Shown in pieces: positions 26,665 through 35,337 of a stretch of 42,466 bases of DNA. Every line of letters begins with the position of its first letter. The first letter of the stretch is position 1. The DNA is from CAYLYM01 sp964387645 (GTDB lineage: Bacteria; Calditrichota; Calditrichia; RBG-13-44-9), in the NCBI GenBank assembly GCA_964387645.1, contig CAYLYM010000017.1, positions 1-42,466 on the forward strand, read 5' to 3'. The translations under genes were made by a program, and so were the position numbers. The notes under the pieces are model-generated. The model did not search any database, was not told where the DNA came from, and saw only the letters and a list, made by a program, of their open reading frames with translations.

Positions 26665-26995
26665 TTGAAAAAATATTTGTAAAATATGGTGGCTAAAGAA
26701 ATAACTGTGAATTAGAAGAAATTAAAACCTTTTTCCGTTAAGTTTTACACTGCTTTTAAAATTTTTTGTTGAATTTAAATATATAAAAATTAATTTAATA
26801 TTGGAGCAAAGAGAAAGAATTTTCGATAATGATATTTAATAATAAAAATAGCTATATGTTTATTATTGAAGTATGAGAAGATAGAAAATCAGGATGGTTT
26901 ATTCAAAAATTAGATTTTGAATTTGTTTTGTGATAATTATATATTTTGTTTATATGAAAATTGAATAAATGTTGGAATAATTTTCGGAGGGACGA
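26665..26995. other. Divergent intergenic region
   Basis: 331 strongly AT-rich bases between the minus-strand DUF2809 gene and the plus-strand acidic protein. It must hold both promoters. I see no operator or RNA structure worth naming. Confidence 0.45.
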
Positions 26996-27289
26996 ATGGA
27001 AGCTGGTGGTCGCACTGGATCAAGGGTAGTCGGAAAGGATGATCAAATGTTTAATGATATTTGTGAATTGTTAGAGCTCGATCCAGAGACTGTTGAGTAT
27101 CTGGTTATTGAAGACTTTGAGGATGTCGATTATATGATGTTCGAAGATTTTGATGATACGGAAATGGAAGAAGCCTGGAAACCGGAGCAACGTTTGATTG
27201 AAGTGTTTTTCACTGATGGAACTCGCGATGAGATCGAAATTGATCTGGATTCTGAGTTAGATGAAATGTTAAAACGTCTTCTGGGCTGA
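26996..27289 (+). CDS. Very acidic 97-residue protein, unknown
   Basis: I do not recognise this protein. 32 of 97 residues are Asp or Glu by my count, concentrated in residues 40-60 (IEDFEDVDYMMFEDFDDTEMEE) and at the end. The first 17 residues are different in character (Gly/Arg). Strand-like YLVIEDF and RLIEVFFTDGTRDEIEI segments suggest a small folded core rather than disorder. ATG 26996 has CGGAGGG 4 bp upstream. An internal ATG at 27047 with AAGG upstream would give an 80-residue form starting MFNDICELLELD. It is alone on the plus strand, convergent with comM. Possible roles such as an inhibitor, DNA mimic or partner-binding protein are only guesses from charge. Confidence 0.72.
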   Translation: MEAGGRTGSRVVGKDDQMFNDICELLELDPETVEYLVIEDFEDVDYMMFEDFDDTEMEEAWKPEQRLIEVFFTDGTRDEIEIDLDSELDEMLKRLLG

Positions 27290-27481
27290 TCGATTGTTCA
27301 TGTAGATTGATAAAAGATTTCCTCTCATTTTACGCAGGTGAATGTGCTGGGGATTTGTGGTATTGAACGCATGATTCAATTCTGATATATTCTAAAGTAT
27401 TTTTTGTTCTTTTTGGTGTTAAATTTTTTCCCTTTTGTTTGGAGTAAATTCTTTTGTTTTATTATATAACAATCAGTTTTA

Positions 27482-29020
27482 TTAAACCCAAAGTTGCCTA
27501 TCAAGACTACGGTATTGTATGGCTTCACTAACAAATTCTGGAAGAATTTTATCGGAACCAGCTAAATCGGCAATGGTGCGACTGACTTTTAGAATACGGT
27601 CGTAGGCTCTGGCAGATAGTCCCAGTTTTGTAATTGCTGTTTTCAGTAATTCCTGTCCTTTTTCATCTAACTGACAAAATTGTCGGATATCTTTAGATTG
27701 CATGTCGGCATTGCAGAACAAATGAGGTTTGTTCTTAAATCTTTTTTGCTGAATCTCTCTGGCCTTTTGTACTCGTTTGCGAATATTTTCCGATTTTTCA
27801 CCTCCATGAGTGCTGGCCAGTTCACGATATTGAACTGCGGGAACTTCTATTTGTATATCGATACGATCTAACAATGGTCCACTAATTTTGGCCAGATATC
27901 GTTGGATTTGCTGAGGTGTACAGGTGCATTGTTTGTTTGGATCAGTGTAATATCCACAAGGACATGGATTCATTGCCGCTACTAACATAAAGTTAGCCGG
28001 GTAGGTAATTGAAAAAAGGGCTCGTGAAATTGTAACCTTTCCGTCCTCCATAGGTTGCCGCATTACTTCCAGAACATTTTTTTTGAATTCGGGTAGTTCA
28101 TCTAAAAAAAGCACTCCATGGTGAGCCAGACTCACTTCACCGGGGCGAGGAAATTTTCCACCACCGATTAATCCAGCATCACTGATGGTATGATGTGGTG
28201 AGCGAAAAGGCCTTGTTGCCACTAAAGCTTGATTATCTTGCAGCAAACCAGCAACTGAATGAATCTTGGTTGTTTCTAAAGCTTCATCTAAAGTAAGAGC
28301 TGGTAAAATTGTTGGAAAGCGTTTTGCCAGCATGGTTTTTCCTGACCCAGGTGGACCTATCATGAGAATGTTGTGACCACCTGCTGCCGCCACTTCCATG
28401 GCTCGCTTAACATGCTCCTGTCCCTTTACATCAGAAAAGTCCAAATGATACTTCTTATTAATCTCAAAAATTTCTTGTAAATCTACTTGATAAGGTGGGA
28501 TATCCTCTTGATTATTGAGAAAATCCACTGTTTGACGCAGAGTATTAACTGGAAAGACTTCCAATCCTTCTGCCATAGCGGCTTCTCTGGCATTTTGTTC
28601 TGGAACTATTAATCCCTTCATTCCCAATCGCCTGACTTCCCAGGCAACTGAAAGAGCTCCACGGATGGGCCTAATGTTTCCATCCAGAGCTAATTCACCC
28701 AGTATGACATGATCCTCCAGTTTGGCTTCTGAAATGATTCCATTGGCAGCAAGAATCCCAATGGCAATAGGCAGATCATAACTAGAGCCTTCTTTACGAA
28801 TATCTGCGGGGGCAAGGTTGATGGTAATTTTTTTTAAGGGAAATTCAAAACCACTATTTCTGATAGCAGTTTGTACCCTCTCCCGACTTTCCTTTACTGC
28901 ATTATCAGGCAATCCTACTGTAGCAAATCCCGGTAAAGTTTTTCCTTCAATATTTGCTTCCACTTCAACTAGGTAGGCATCAATGCCCATTAAGGCTGCT
29001 GATAAAACTTTTGCTATCAT
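27482..29020 (-). CDS. comM: YifB/ComM family Mg-chelatase-like AAA+ ATPase
   Basis: A 512-residue protein. In Vibrio and Haemophilus, ComM is a branch-migration helicase that helps integrate transforming DNA. An N-terminal Lon-protease-like fold domain (about 1-170, with GLPDNAVKESRERVQTAI) is followed by the Mg-chelatase-type ATPase. Walker A is GPPGSGKT (222-229), Walker B is VLFLDE (303-308), and the arginine-rich ATRPFRSPHHTIS and a Cys-rich loop AAMNPCPCGYYTDP...CTC precede the C-terminal Mg_chelatase_C domain. Length is typical. ATG 29020 lacks an obvious ribosome binding site, as does comEC. A perfect 15-bp tandem repeat lies about 90 bp upstream. Together with comEC it suggests a capacity for natural transformation. 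Confidence 0.94.
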   Translation of the reverse strand: MIAKVLSAALMGIDAYLVEVEANIEGKTLPGFATVGLPDNAVKESRERVQTAIRNSGFEFPLKKITINLAPADIRKEGSSYDLPIAIGILAANGIISEAKLEDHVILGELALDGNIRPIRGALSVAWEVRRLGMKGLIVPEQNAREAAMAEGLEVFPVNTLRQTVDFLNNQEDIPPYQVDLQEIFEINKKYHLDFSDVKGQEHVKRAMEVAAAGGHNILMIGPPGSGKTMLAKRFPTILPALTLDEALETTKIHSVAGLLQDNQALVATRPFRSPHHTISDAGLIGGGKFPRPGEVSLAHHGVLFLDELPEFKKNVLEVMRQPMEDGKVTISRALFSITYPANFMLVAAMNPCPCGYYTDPNKQCTCTPQQIQRYLAKISGPLLDRIDIQIEVPAVQYRELASTHGGEKSENIRKRVQKAREIQQKRFKNKPHLFCNADMQSKDIRQFCQLDEKGQELLKTAITKLGLSARAYDRILKVSRTIADLAGSDKILPEFVSEAIQYRSLDRQLWV

Positions 29021-29556
29021 GATTCATAATTGATTTTTTAATTACATATTTTATTAAGGTTTATGTTCTTTTAATGTATCTTCAATTAAACATTTATATT
29101 AATTCAAATTAATTAAACAACAATTAATTAAACAACCCGAAAAAATTGTGATCCGTTCAGATTTTTTAATTTTGACTAAATATGCTTTTGAAATTCTTCT
29201 TTATTCTATACTTAATCTATTAAGTATGAATCTTGATTTTAAAAATTTAAGCTCTTAGCTCTTGCTAAGAATAACTACGATGAAAATATTGTTGTGAATT
29301 TTTCTAAATTTATCTTAAAATACGTTTTCTTTTTTAAAAAATCAATGTGTAGAATGAAAATTAATTTGGGAATATCCAAAAAAATTTGAATTAAAGTTTT
29401 AGAAGTGTTGAAAAATAAGGAGAAAATAAATAAAAGGATGTGAGAGTCCCTTGTAATTTTTAGGTTCATTTTATCTCAAAATAAAGAATTTCGATGTAGA
29501 TAGTTAACTTTTTGATATAATAATTTTCAGGTTCGTAAATTTTGAAACAGATTTTC
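29021..29556. other. AT-rich region upstream of comM
   Basis: 536 bases without a supportable gene. It contains the 15-bp tandem repeat (29107-29136) and a small hairpin TCTTAGC-TCTT-GCTAAGA (29253-29270). Low-complexity reading frames here lack binding sites and were not accepted. Confidence 0.55.
29107..29136. repeat. Perfect 15-bp tandem duplication upstream of comM
   Basis: AATTAATTAAACAAC occurs twice in a row without mismatch (29107-29121 and 29122-29136). It lies 87-116 bp before the comM start on the minus strand, a position that could hold a regulator-binding site or be a slippage product. Confidence 0.85.
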
Positions 29557-30157
29557 ATGAAAGGTATTATACCAATTCTATTCTTATTGATTTTGTTATT
29601 TTTTTCGGTTCTGTCCAATCGAATGTTTTGAGAGGATTTGTATTTATTAAAGGCGATGTGGAAAGGCTTAAAAATTAGCTATCAGTGCGCATGGGAGATT
29701 TTGGCTCATCCAGTTACAAATGCATAATATAAAAAATTAGTAAACGCCATAGGTTATCAGCCCCATTTGCACTTGTAAAATAGTGAGATCCCACCAGGTA
29801 AAGAAGATTATCCAGTGATCTACACTGATTGCCAGAATGTCATAGCATTTTTAAAATGGATGAGTCAAAAGGAAGGGTGGATTTATCGGTTACTGACTAC
29901 TACTGAATTTGAATATTCGGCCCGGGGTAGGTTTATACGCAAAAAATATCTTTGGGGAGATGCGTCATCGGGGGTACGTGCGAATTTTTATGCAAAAGGA
30001 AACCGTCCATTTGATTGATGGCAGGATTATCTGAAACTTTCACGTTTTGGCCAAACAGGTGAATATGGTTTATATTGTATGTCTGGAAATCTATGGCAAA
30101 TGACCATTAGCAGGGCATAATCCCGCCTCCATCCGTTACAAGTATCGAATTGAGGAT
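29557..30157 (+). pseudogene. Decayed secreted formylglycine-generating-enzyme (SUMF1/FGE)-like gene
   Basis: Pieces of an FGE/SUMF1-domain protein occur in order. A signal peptide starts at ATG 29557 (MKGIIPILFLLILLFFSVLS). GFVFIKGD (about 29634, another frame) corresponds to the FVxIPGG start. PVTNA-stop-YKKLVNAIGY (29710 on) corresponds to PVTNAQYxxFVxATGY. PPGKEDYPVIYTD, then WIYRLLTTTEFEYSARG corresponds to YRLPTEAEWEYAARG, and YLWGD to YPWGD. GEYGLYCMSGNLWQMT (about 30055-30105) corresponds to NxxGLYDMxGNVWEWT. GHNPASIRYKYRIED (30113-30157) corresponds to the C-terminal GGSWxxNPxxxRxxYR. The reading frame is broken by stops at 29725, 29776, 30016 and 30118 and by at least two frameshifts. 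Good sequence match with several independent lesions means a relatively recent loss. The active-site Cys region of true FGE is not recognisable. Confidence 0.82.
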
Positions 30158-30720
30158 ATGAATTTTCTGAAAGAGACAGTGACCAAGCGCGTGAATTGTT
30201 GACGAAAAATGGATACACAATTAGTATCTTCAGTAGGAAAAGATCGTCCCGCTTACTGATGTGTACTCCAATCTTATAAAAAACAGCCGATTACTTATGG
30301 TGGTTGATCTTTATGGGGATTTTGGGGATGAATTAGTTCATTTAACCACAGAGAAAGATAGGAAAAAATCTATTACTGTGGTTACTGCCACGATACCCAT
30401 TCAAAAAAATATATCACTCCAACCGAGAATTTATTTTGCCGTCTTTGGTTAACCCGAAATATGGGAGGTAAATATTGCTCGATTTCCGATCAGCCATGGC
30501 TAGTACCGGAATATTGAATTTTTCGGTTTCGTTAAACATCTATTTATTAAATGAAATTCTTTGGATAAAATTGAATACATCAGCTTAAAAGACATAAAAA
30601 TTCATTTGAAATATGAATAATTTTTCTAATATATTTGACTTTAAAAATTCATGGTATGAGAATGTTGTTTTCAGATATGTTGAAAGTGGATGAAAAAATT
30701 AAAATTGAGGAGGAAGAAAA
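30158..30720. other. Region after the FGE-like pseudogene without intact gene
   Basis: 563 bases with only short open frames. One of 63 codons (30261-30452) has no binding site and no recognised motif. Part may be a remnant of the same or a second decayed gene. The last 60 bp hold the leader and AGGAGG binding site of the DUF6485 gene. Confidence 0.45.
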
Positions 30721-30924
30721 ATGGAATGTAAGCAGAACAGGAATCTGAAAAATTGTAACTGCAGTTATGAACCTTGCTCTCGAAAAGGCCTCTGTTGCGA
30801 TTGTTTAAGCTACCATTTAAAATATCGTCAACTTCCGGCATGTTGTTTTCCAGATGATGCTGAACGTACCTATGATCGATCTTTTGAATTTTTTGCTCGT
30901 TTGGTGAATGAGGGTAAGGTATAG
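30721..30924 (+). CDS. DUF6485 small cysteine-rich protein
   Basis: A 67-residue protein with eight Cys, most in the first two thirds: CNCSYEPCSRKGLCCDC and LPACCFP. The pattern MECK...LKNCNCSYEPCSRKGLCCDCLSYHL...LPACCFPDDAERTYDRS is that of DUF6485 proteins of anaerobes. Metal (zinc or iron-sulfur) binding is likely from the Cys spacing, but the role is unknown. GAGGAGG lies about 7 bp before ATG 30721. It precedes proA by 98 bp on the same strand; a functional link is not implied. Confidence 0.85.
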   Translation: MECKQNRNLKNCNCSYEPCSRKGLCCDCLSYHLKYRQLPACCFPDDAERTYDRSFEFFARLVNEGKV

Positions 30925-31022
30925 TGAAAATTTTAGTTTAAACCAAATATCAGAAGTCAATTTTATTTTTATAAGATAATTAAAATAAGGTAAATTATAT
31001 ACTCAAGAAAGGAGCGTACCAA

Positions 31023-32312
31023 GTGGTTCAACAAAAGGCACAAAAAGCCCGAAAGGTGTCCATCCGGATGGGAGCGCTTTCCACAGAAGTTAAAAATCGG
31101 GCGTTATCAGAAATTGCTCTGGGACTAAAAGAATGCCAGGAAGACATTTTTAAAGCGAATCGGGCGGATTTAGCCAGGGCCGAGGCCGAGAAAATTCGTC
31201 CTGCTTTAGTTAAACGTCTGAAATTTGATGCAGAAAAATTAGAAATTGTCCTTGAGGGAATCGAGAGTCTGATTCGATTACCTGATCCGGTTGGAATGAC
31301 ACAAAGTTGCACAGAATTGGATACCGGTTTGGAATTGTATAAAGTTACCTGTCCTATTGGCGTATTGGGTGTTGTTTTTGAGTCCCGTCCGGATGCTCTT
31401 GTTCAAATTTCCACATTGGCTTTGAAAAGTGGAAACGCCGTTTTGTTGAAAGGTGGATCTGAGGCCGCCAGAACAAACAAAGTTTTGGCGGAAATTATTA
31501 ATCGAGCCAGCCAGAAAGCTGGTGTGCCGGAGGGCTGGCTGACTTTGTTAGAAACACGTGATGACGTAAAACAAATGTTAAGTTTAGATGAATATATCGA
31601 TCTGGTGGTCCCAAGAGGTTCCAATGAGTTTGTAAAATATATTATGGATAATACACGGATACCAGTATTAGGACATGCTGATGGCATTTGTCATGTTTTT
31701 ATCGACAAAGCGGCTGATCCGGAAAAAGCTTTTCGAGTGGCCTACGATGCAAAATGCCAGTATGCTGCTGTTTGTAACGCTATGGAAACGCTATTAATCC
31801 ACAGAGAAATTGCCGATCAGGTACTTCCGTCTCTGGCAGAAGCGTACGAAAAGGCTGGGGTGGAACTGCGCGGCGATGAACATGTCCGGAAGATTATTTC
31901 TTGCCAGGCGGCAACGGAACAGGATTGGACCACCGAATACAATGATTTAATTCTTTCCATTAAAATTGTTTCCAGCCTGGAAGAAGCAATTGATCACATC
32001 AATTACTATGGATCTCATCATACAGATGCAATTGTCACTGAAAATGTCAATTCAGCTCATATTTTTATGGAATTAGTGGATTCAGCCAATGTCTTCTGGA
32101 ATTGTTCTACCCGGTTTTCCGATGGTTATCGTTACGGTTTGGGAGCTGAAATTGGGATTAGCACAAATAAGATACATGCTCGTGGACCAGTTGGGTTGGA
32201 AGGATTGGTGACCTACAAATGGAAATTGATGGGAAACGGGCATATAGTTGCAGATTATTCCGGGAAGAATGCTAAGAGATTTACGCACCGTAAATTAAAG
32301 AAAAAGCTGTGA
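31023..32312 (+). CDS. proA: Gamma-glutamyl phosphate reductase
   Basis: A 429-residue enzyme that reduces gamma-glutamyl phosphate with NADPH to glutamate semialdehyde, the second step of proline synthesis. Visible are CPIGVLGVVFESRPDALVQISTLALKSGNAVLLKGG, the LVVPRGSNEFVKYI block, the catalytic Cys251 in AVCNAMETLL, the HHTDAIVTEN motif, FWNCSTRFSDGYRYGLGAEIGISTNKIHARGPVGLEGLVTYK. It starts with GTG 31023, eight bp after AAGGAG. The next gene, proB, begins 13 bp after its stop. The order proA-proB is the reverse of the common proBA. Confidence 0.97.
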   Translation: MVQQKAQKARKVSIRMGALSTEVKNRALSEIALGLKECQEDIFKANRADLARAEAEKIRPALVKRLKFDAEKLEIVLEGIESLIRLPDPVGMTQSCTELDTGLELYKVTCPIGVLGVVFESRPDALVQISTLALKSGNAVLLKGGSEAARTNKVLAEIINRASQKAGVPEGWLTLLETRDDVKQMLSLDEYIDLVVPRGSNEFVKYIMDNTRIPVLGHADGICHVFIDKAADPEKAFRVAYDAKCQYAAVCNAMETLLIHREIADQVLPSLAEAYEKAGVELRGDEHVRKIISCQAATEQDWTTEYNDLILSIKIVSSLEEAIDHINYYGSHHTDAIVTENVNSAHIFMELVDSANVFWNCSTRFSDGYRYGLGAEIGISTNKIHARGPVGLEGLVTYKWKLMGNGHIVADYSGKNAKRFTHRKLKKKL

Positions 32313-32325
32313 GAATTTTCAATTT

Positions 32326-33420
32326 ATGAGAGATTTTCGTCGAGTAAAAAGAATTGTTGTCAAAGTTGGTACTAACGTTTTGAGTAAAAATGGGCGAGTG
32401 GATACCGAGTTTATACGGGTAATTGCCCGCCAAATTTCTCAAATTGCCAAAGAAGGAAGGCAGGTTATCCTGGTAACAAGCGGTGCCATTGGTATGGGGG
32501 CCGGACATTTAGGTATCCGAAAACCCATTCGAGAAGTCCCGTTGCGCCAGGCATGTGCCGCAGTAGGGCAGGGAATATTAATGCGGGAGTATCAGGATGC
32601 TTTTGCTCAATATCAGCAACCAGTTGCACAGGTATTGTTAACAAACCAGGTAATGAATCGCCGGAAAAATTATGTCAATTTAAAAAATACTTTTGAAACA
32701 CTTCTGAGAATGTCGGTTGTTCCAATCGTAAACGAAAATGATTCTGTTTCCATTGATGAAATAGATCTGGCGTTTGGCGACAATGACCGGCTTTCGGCAT
32801 TGGTGGCTTCTAAAATCGATGCTGAACTTCTTATAATTCTTACAGATGTAGATGGATTGTATGAATCAGATCCCAGAGAAAATAAAAATGCACAAAAATT
32901 GTCGGTAGTATATGAAGTTACTCCGGTAATTGAGTCAATGGCTGGCCAGGCGGGAAGCCAGTTTGGGACAGGTGGTATGCAAACCAAGTTAGAGGCAATC
33001 AAAATAGCTTCCCGGGCCGGATGTCGTGTGGTACTGGCCAATGGCCGAGAAGAAGAGGTGATTCATCGAATTTTAGCCGGAGAGGAAGTTGGCACTTTAT
33101 TCCTTCCTAGGAAACGTTTAAGCAACCGCAAACGCTGGATTTTAAATGCACGCCCCTCTGGAACCTTATATATTGATGATGGAGCGGCACAATCTATCCT
33201 GAACCGTCGAAGTTTGCTCTTTGTCGGATTAAAAGATGTATCTGGAAACTTCTCCACTGGACAGGTAGTTGAAATTGGAAGTATTGCTAAAGGAATTTGT
33301 AATTTTTCTTCGGAGCAACTTCGGCAAATGTTAGAAGCCAGGCGATATAGCTTGAAAAAAAATAATAAAAGGTCTCAGGTCATTGTTCATGCAAATAATA
33401 TTGTTTTGTTGGATTCTTGA
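32326..33420 (+). CDS. proB: Glutamate 5-kinase with PUA domain
   Basis: A 364-residue enzyme that phosphorylates glutamate with ATP, the first and proline-inhibited step of proline synthesis. The amino-acid kinase domain shows VVKVGTNVLSKNGRVD, VTSGAIGMGAGHLG, AVGQGILMREYQ, VPIVNENDSVSIDEIDLAFGDNDRLSALVA and LTDVDGLYESDPR, then GTGGMQTKLEAIKIASRAG. A C-terminal PUA domain (about 278-364) follows, as in E. coli-type enzymes. ATG 32326 has only a weak GAGA upstream, so translation may be coupled to proA 13 bp before it. No strong terminator follows; CCGG(N8-10)CCGG with a T-run at about 33465-33482 is a weak candidate. Confidence 0.97.
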   Translation: MRDFRRVKRIVVKVGTNVLSKNGRVDTEFIRVIARQISQIAKEGRQVILVTSGAIGMGAGHLGIRKPIREVPLRQACAAVGQGILMREYQDAFAQYQQPVAQVLLTNQVMNRRKNYVNLKNTFETLLRMSVVPIVNENDSVSIDEIDLAFGDNDRLSALVASKIDAELLIILTDVDGLYESDPRENKNAQKLSVVYEVTPVIESMAGQAGSQFGTGGMQTKLEAIKIASRAGCRVVLANGREEEVIHRILAGEEVGTLFLPRKRLSNRKRWILNARPSGTLYIDDGAAQSILNRRSLLFVGLKDVSGNFSTGQVVEIGSIAKGICNFSSEQLRQMLEARRYSLKKNNKRSQVIVHANNIVLLDS

Positions 33421-34063
33421 ATATATCATTCTAAAGTTTTTTGAATTTACCTAAAAAACACCTCCCGGGCTTTTTTTTCCGGAAATAAATCTCTATCTGA
33501 TCGATTTTTCTGATTCTGAAAGAATTTACCGACTAAAAAGATAATGAAGTAAAGAATCGGCAGCTTTTAAAAACGATAGAACATATACCCGAAGTTAAAA
33601 ATTCTGGCTTCTCTATTCACATTATTTAACCTGAAAATTAAATAAATAGAAGACACGATTTTCGAGTTCTTTTTCTGCTCGAATGATATGAATGAGTTCC
33701 ATTAAAGAGGTTGATGTTATTGCCGGTCAGTTGAATTTTATTTTACAAAAATGGCCTTTATTTTTCCACAACACGCATTTGAAATAAAAAAATATGAACT
33801 TTGGGTTAAGATAAAAATTTATTCTGCTACTATTGTATAAAGATTTTACAATATTTTGATTTAAAAAATCAGTTTTTCAGGCGACTCTGAAATTCTTAAA
33901 GATCTTGATGAAATCTTAATAAATGTAAATTGTGATTTATGTTCAAACCAATAAATTGGTACTATTCACTATTATATTATATGCAAAAATCTTTTAAAAA
34001 TTAATATTATGAAGGTATAATTTAAACAAAATTATTAGGTTAATTTTGATGCATAAAATCAAT
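33421..34063. other. Gene-free AT-rich stretch
   Basis: 643 bases between proB and the small membrane-peptide gene. CCCGGG next to a T-run (33463-33480) may end proAB transcription. No gene, repeat or RNA structure is otherwise visible. Confidence 0.5.
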
Positions 34064-34186
34064 TTAATAATATTTTTTTCGGGCTTTTTTGAGCCGGTGA
34101 TAATCAATGATAGCCACAATTAAATTAAAAGCAATAAAAAGAAGAAGGATTAAAATGATGGAAAATAATGGGCTGTTTATGGACAT
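34064..34186 (-). CDS. 40-residue single-helix membrane peptide
   Basis: A small gene. The ATG at 34186 is preceded 8 bp upstream by AAGGAGG, the strongest binding site in this area. The peptide has a short polar start (MSINSPLF), one transmembrane helix (about residues 9-27, Ile/Leu/Phe-rich), and a strongly basic cytoplasmic tail (RLKKARKKYY). The stop is TAA at 34064-34066. In size and plan it resembles small regulatory or assembly proteins of membrane complexes such as CcmD/FixQ-like peptides, but no motif assigns it. It is divergent from the TIM-barrel gene at 34344. Function unknown. Confidence 0.62.
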   Translation of the reverse strand: MSINSPLFSIILILLLFIAFNLIVAIIDYHRLKKARKKYY

Positions 34187-34343
34187 AATCTTAAACCTCC
34201 TTGTTTTGGTTCTGTTTAATTCCAAATTATTAATTCAATTTATTTATAAAAACAATAATTGTACCAATCCTTATATCATTTATTCATAAGTTGTTTTGAA
34301 TTATGTTCATAAAAAATTAATTTAGTATAAAAAGGAGTTATAA

Positions 34344-35144
34344 ATGCAAGTATTAATTGGGATTGCTAACTCTGTTTCTTCAAATTTTGGATATGATCCA
34401 TTAGATGCTTTACGTTTTGCTCATCAATCCAAATTTGATTTTTTGCAAGTTTTTATTAATAATGAATTGCTTAATCAAGAAGATCGTCTTGAAATCCTGA
34501 TTCAGGAATCGAAGGCTAATCCTAATTCGCGTGTATATATTCACGCCGAAGGTCTGCTTAATAAGCAATGGTTAAAAAGCGAATATACCCGAAAGTTTCT
34601 CAATTTTCTTGAGAGGATTGAGGAAAATCATTTCATCATACATTTTGATGAGGGGGCTGCTTTGGAAGAAATTCTAGAGGTAATTCATTCCCTTTCTCGA
34701 ATGAATCGAACAATATATTTGGAAAATTACTTCCAGAGCAATGGTACTCATGATGCCGAAAAAAATATGCGGAAATACCTGGCGATCTTTACTTTATCAA
34801 ATAATCCTGGTCAACCAATCTGTCTTTATCCTGTGTTAGATATACCACGGTTTTTTCATAAAAAATTGGGATTAGATAAAGATGCGGCATTAAGTTGGTG
34901 TTTCCAGATGCTGAATTATTTTGATAATCGTAAAATTCCGATTTTACTTCATCTTATTGATTCGAAAGAGCAAGACCAAAAGCGTAGTTCTTTTTGCCCG
35001 GTTGGAGAGGGGTATATTCCTTATGATCAAATTTTTGGTTTTATCAAAAAGATTCAGCCTTTACTAAGTGGGATTGTTTTGGAATTTGAGGATAAACTAA
35101 ATACCTTAAAGTCAAGAGATAACTTGATGAAAATGATCCAGTAG
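34344..35144 (+). CDS. Xylose isomerase-like TIM-barrel protein
   Basis: A 266-residue cytoplasmic protein with the strand pattern of the AP endonuclease 2/sugar-phosphate isomerase superfamily: LIGIANS, DFLQVFIN, RVYIHAEG, FIIHFDEG, TIYLENYF, ICLYPVLDIPRFF, ILLHLIDS, and a terminal GIVLEFE. His, Glu and Asp at strand ends (YIHAE, YLENY, VLDIPR, HLID, LEFE) sit where metal ligands occur in relatives such as endonuclease IV. The substrate is not known and whether all ligands are kept needs a structural alignment. AAGGAG lies 6 bp before ATG 34344. It precedes thiI by 193 bp on the same strand. Confidence 0.75.
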   Translation: MQVLIGIANSVSSNFGYDPLDALRFAHQSKFDFLQVFINNELLNQEDRLEILIQESKANPNSRVYIHAEGLLNKQWLKSEYTRKFLNFLERIEENHFIIHFDEGAALEEILEVIHSLSRMNRTIYLENYFQSNGTHDAEKNMRKYLAIFTLSNNPGQPICLYPVLDIPRFFHKKLGLDKDAALSWCFQMLNYFDNRKIPILLHLIDSKEQDQKRSSFCPVGEGYIPYDQIFGFIKKIQPLLSGIVLEFEDKLNTLKSRDNLMKMIQ

Positions 35145-35253
35145 TTTCAAAATTTCTGATTGACTCGTTTTCATCTGAATACTCGATGAATTCAAGATTT
35201 TTGTTCCTACCAGATAGCTTTAAGGCTGATTTTTAAGTTTAAAAGTTAAAAAT

Positions 35254-35278
35254 CCTTTTCTCTTGCCTTTAGAAAAGG
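35254..35278 (+). promoter_or_regulatory. Hairpin in the thiI leader
   Basis: CCTTTTCT (35254-35261) pairs perfectly with AGAAAAGG (35271-35278) around a 9-nt loop, 60 bp before thiI. No T-run follows. It does not carry the conserved parts of a TPP riboswitch. Confidence 0.45.
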
Positions 35279-35337
35279 CCTTTCGTAGTATTGCCCTGCA
35301 AAGGTTGAAAAGGAAATTAAGAATAAAAGGTTCAGTA

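Noticed and set aside
29275..29469. 64-codon minus-strand frame upstream of comM
   Set aside because: Low-complexity Lys/Ile/Phe composition from AT-rich DNA, no binding site.
29557..30157. Stop-codon readthrough or recoding in the FGE-like region
   Set aside because: Both TAA and TGA interrupt it and the frame also shifts, so decay is the simpler reading.
30261..30452. 63-codon frame after the FGE-like pseudogene
   Set aside because: No ribosome binding site, no recognisable motif, in a region with decayed sequence.
34107..34289. 60-codon plus-strand frame
   Set aside because: It is antisense to the 40-residue membrane peptide, whose strand has the strong binding site; composition is simple AT-rich.
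35145..35337. TPP riboswitch before thiI
   Set aside because: None of the conserved TPP-aptamer blocks (such as CUGAGA and ACCUGAUCUGG) is present; only a plain hairpin is seen.
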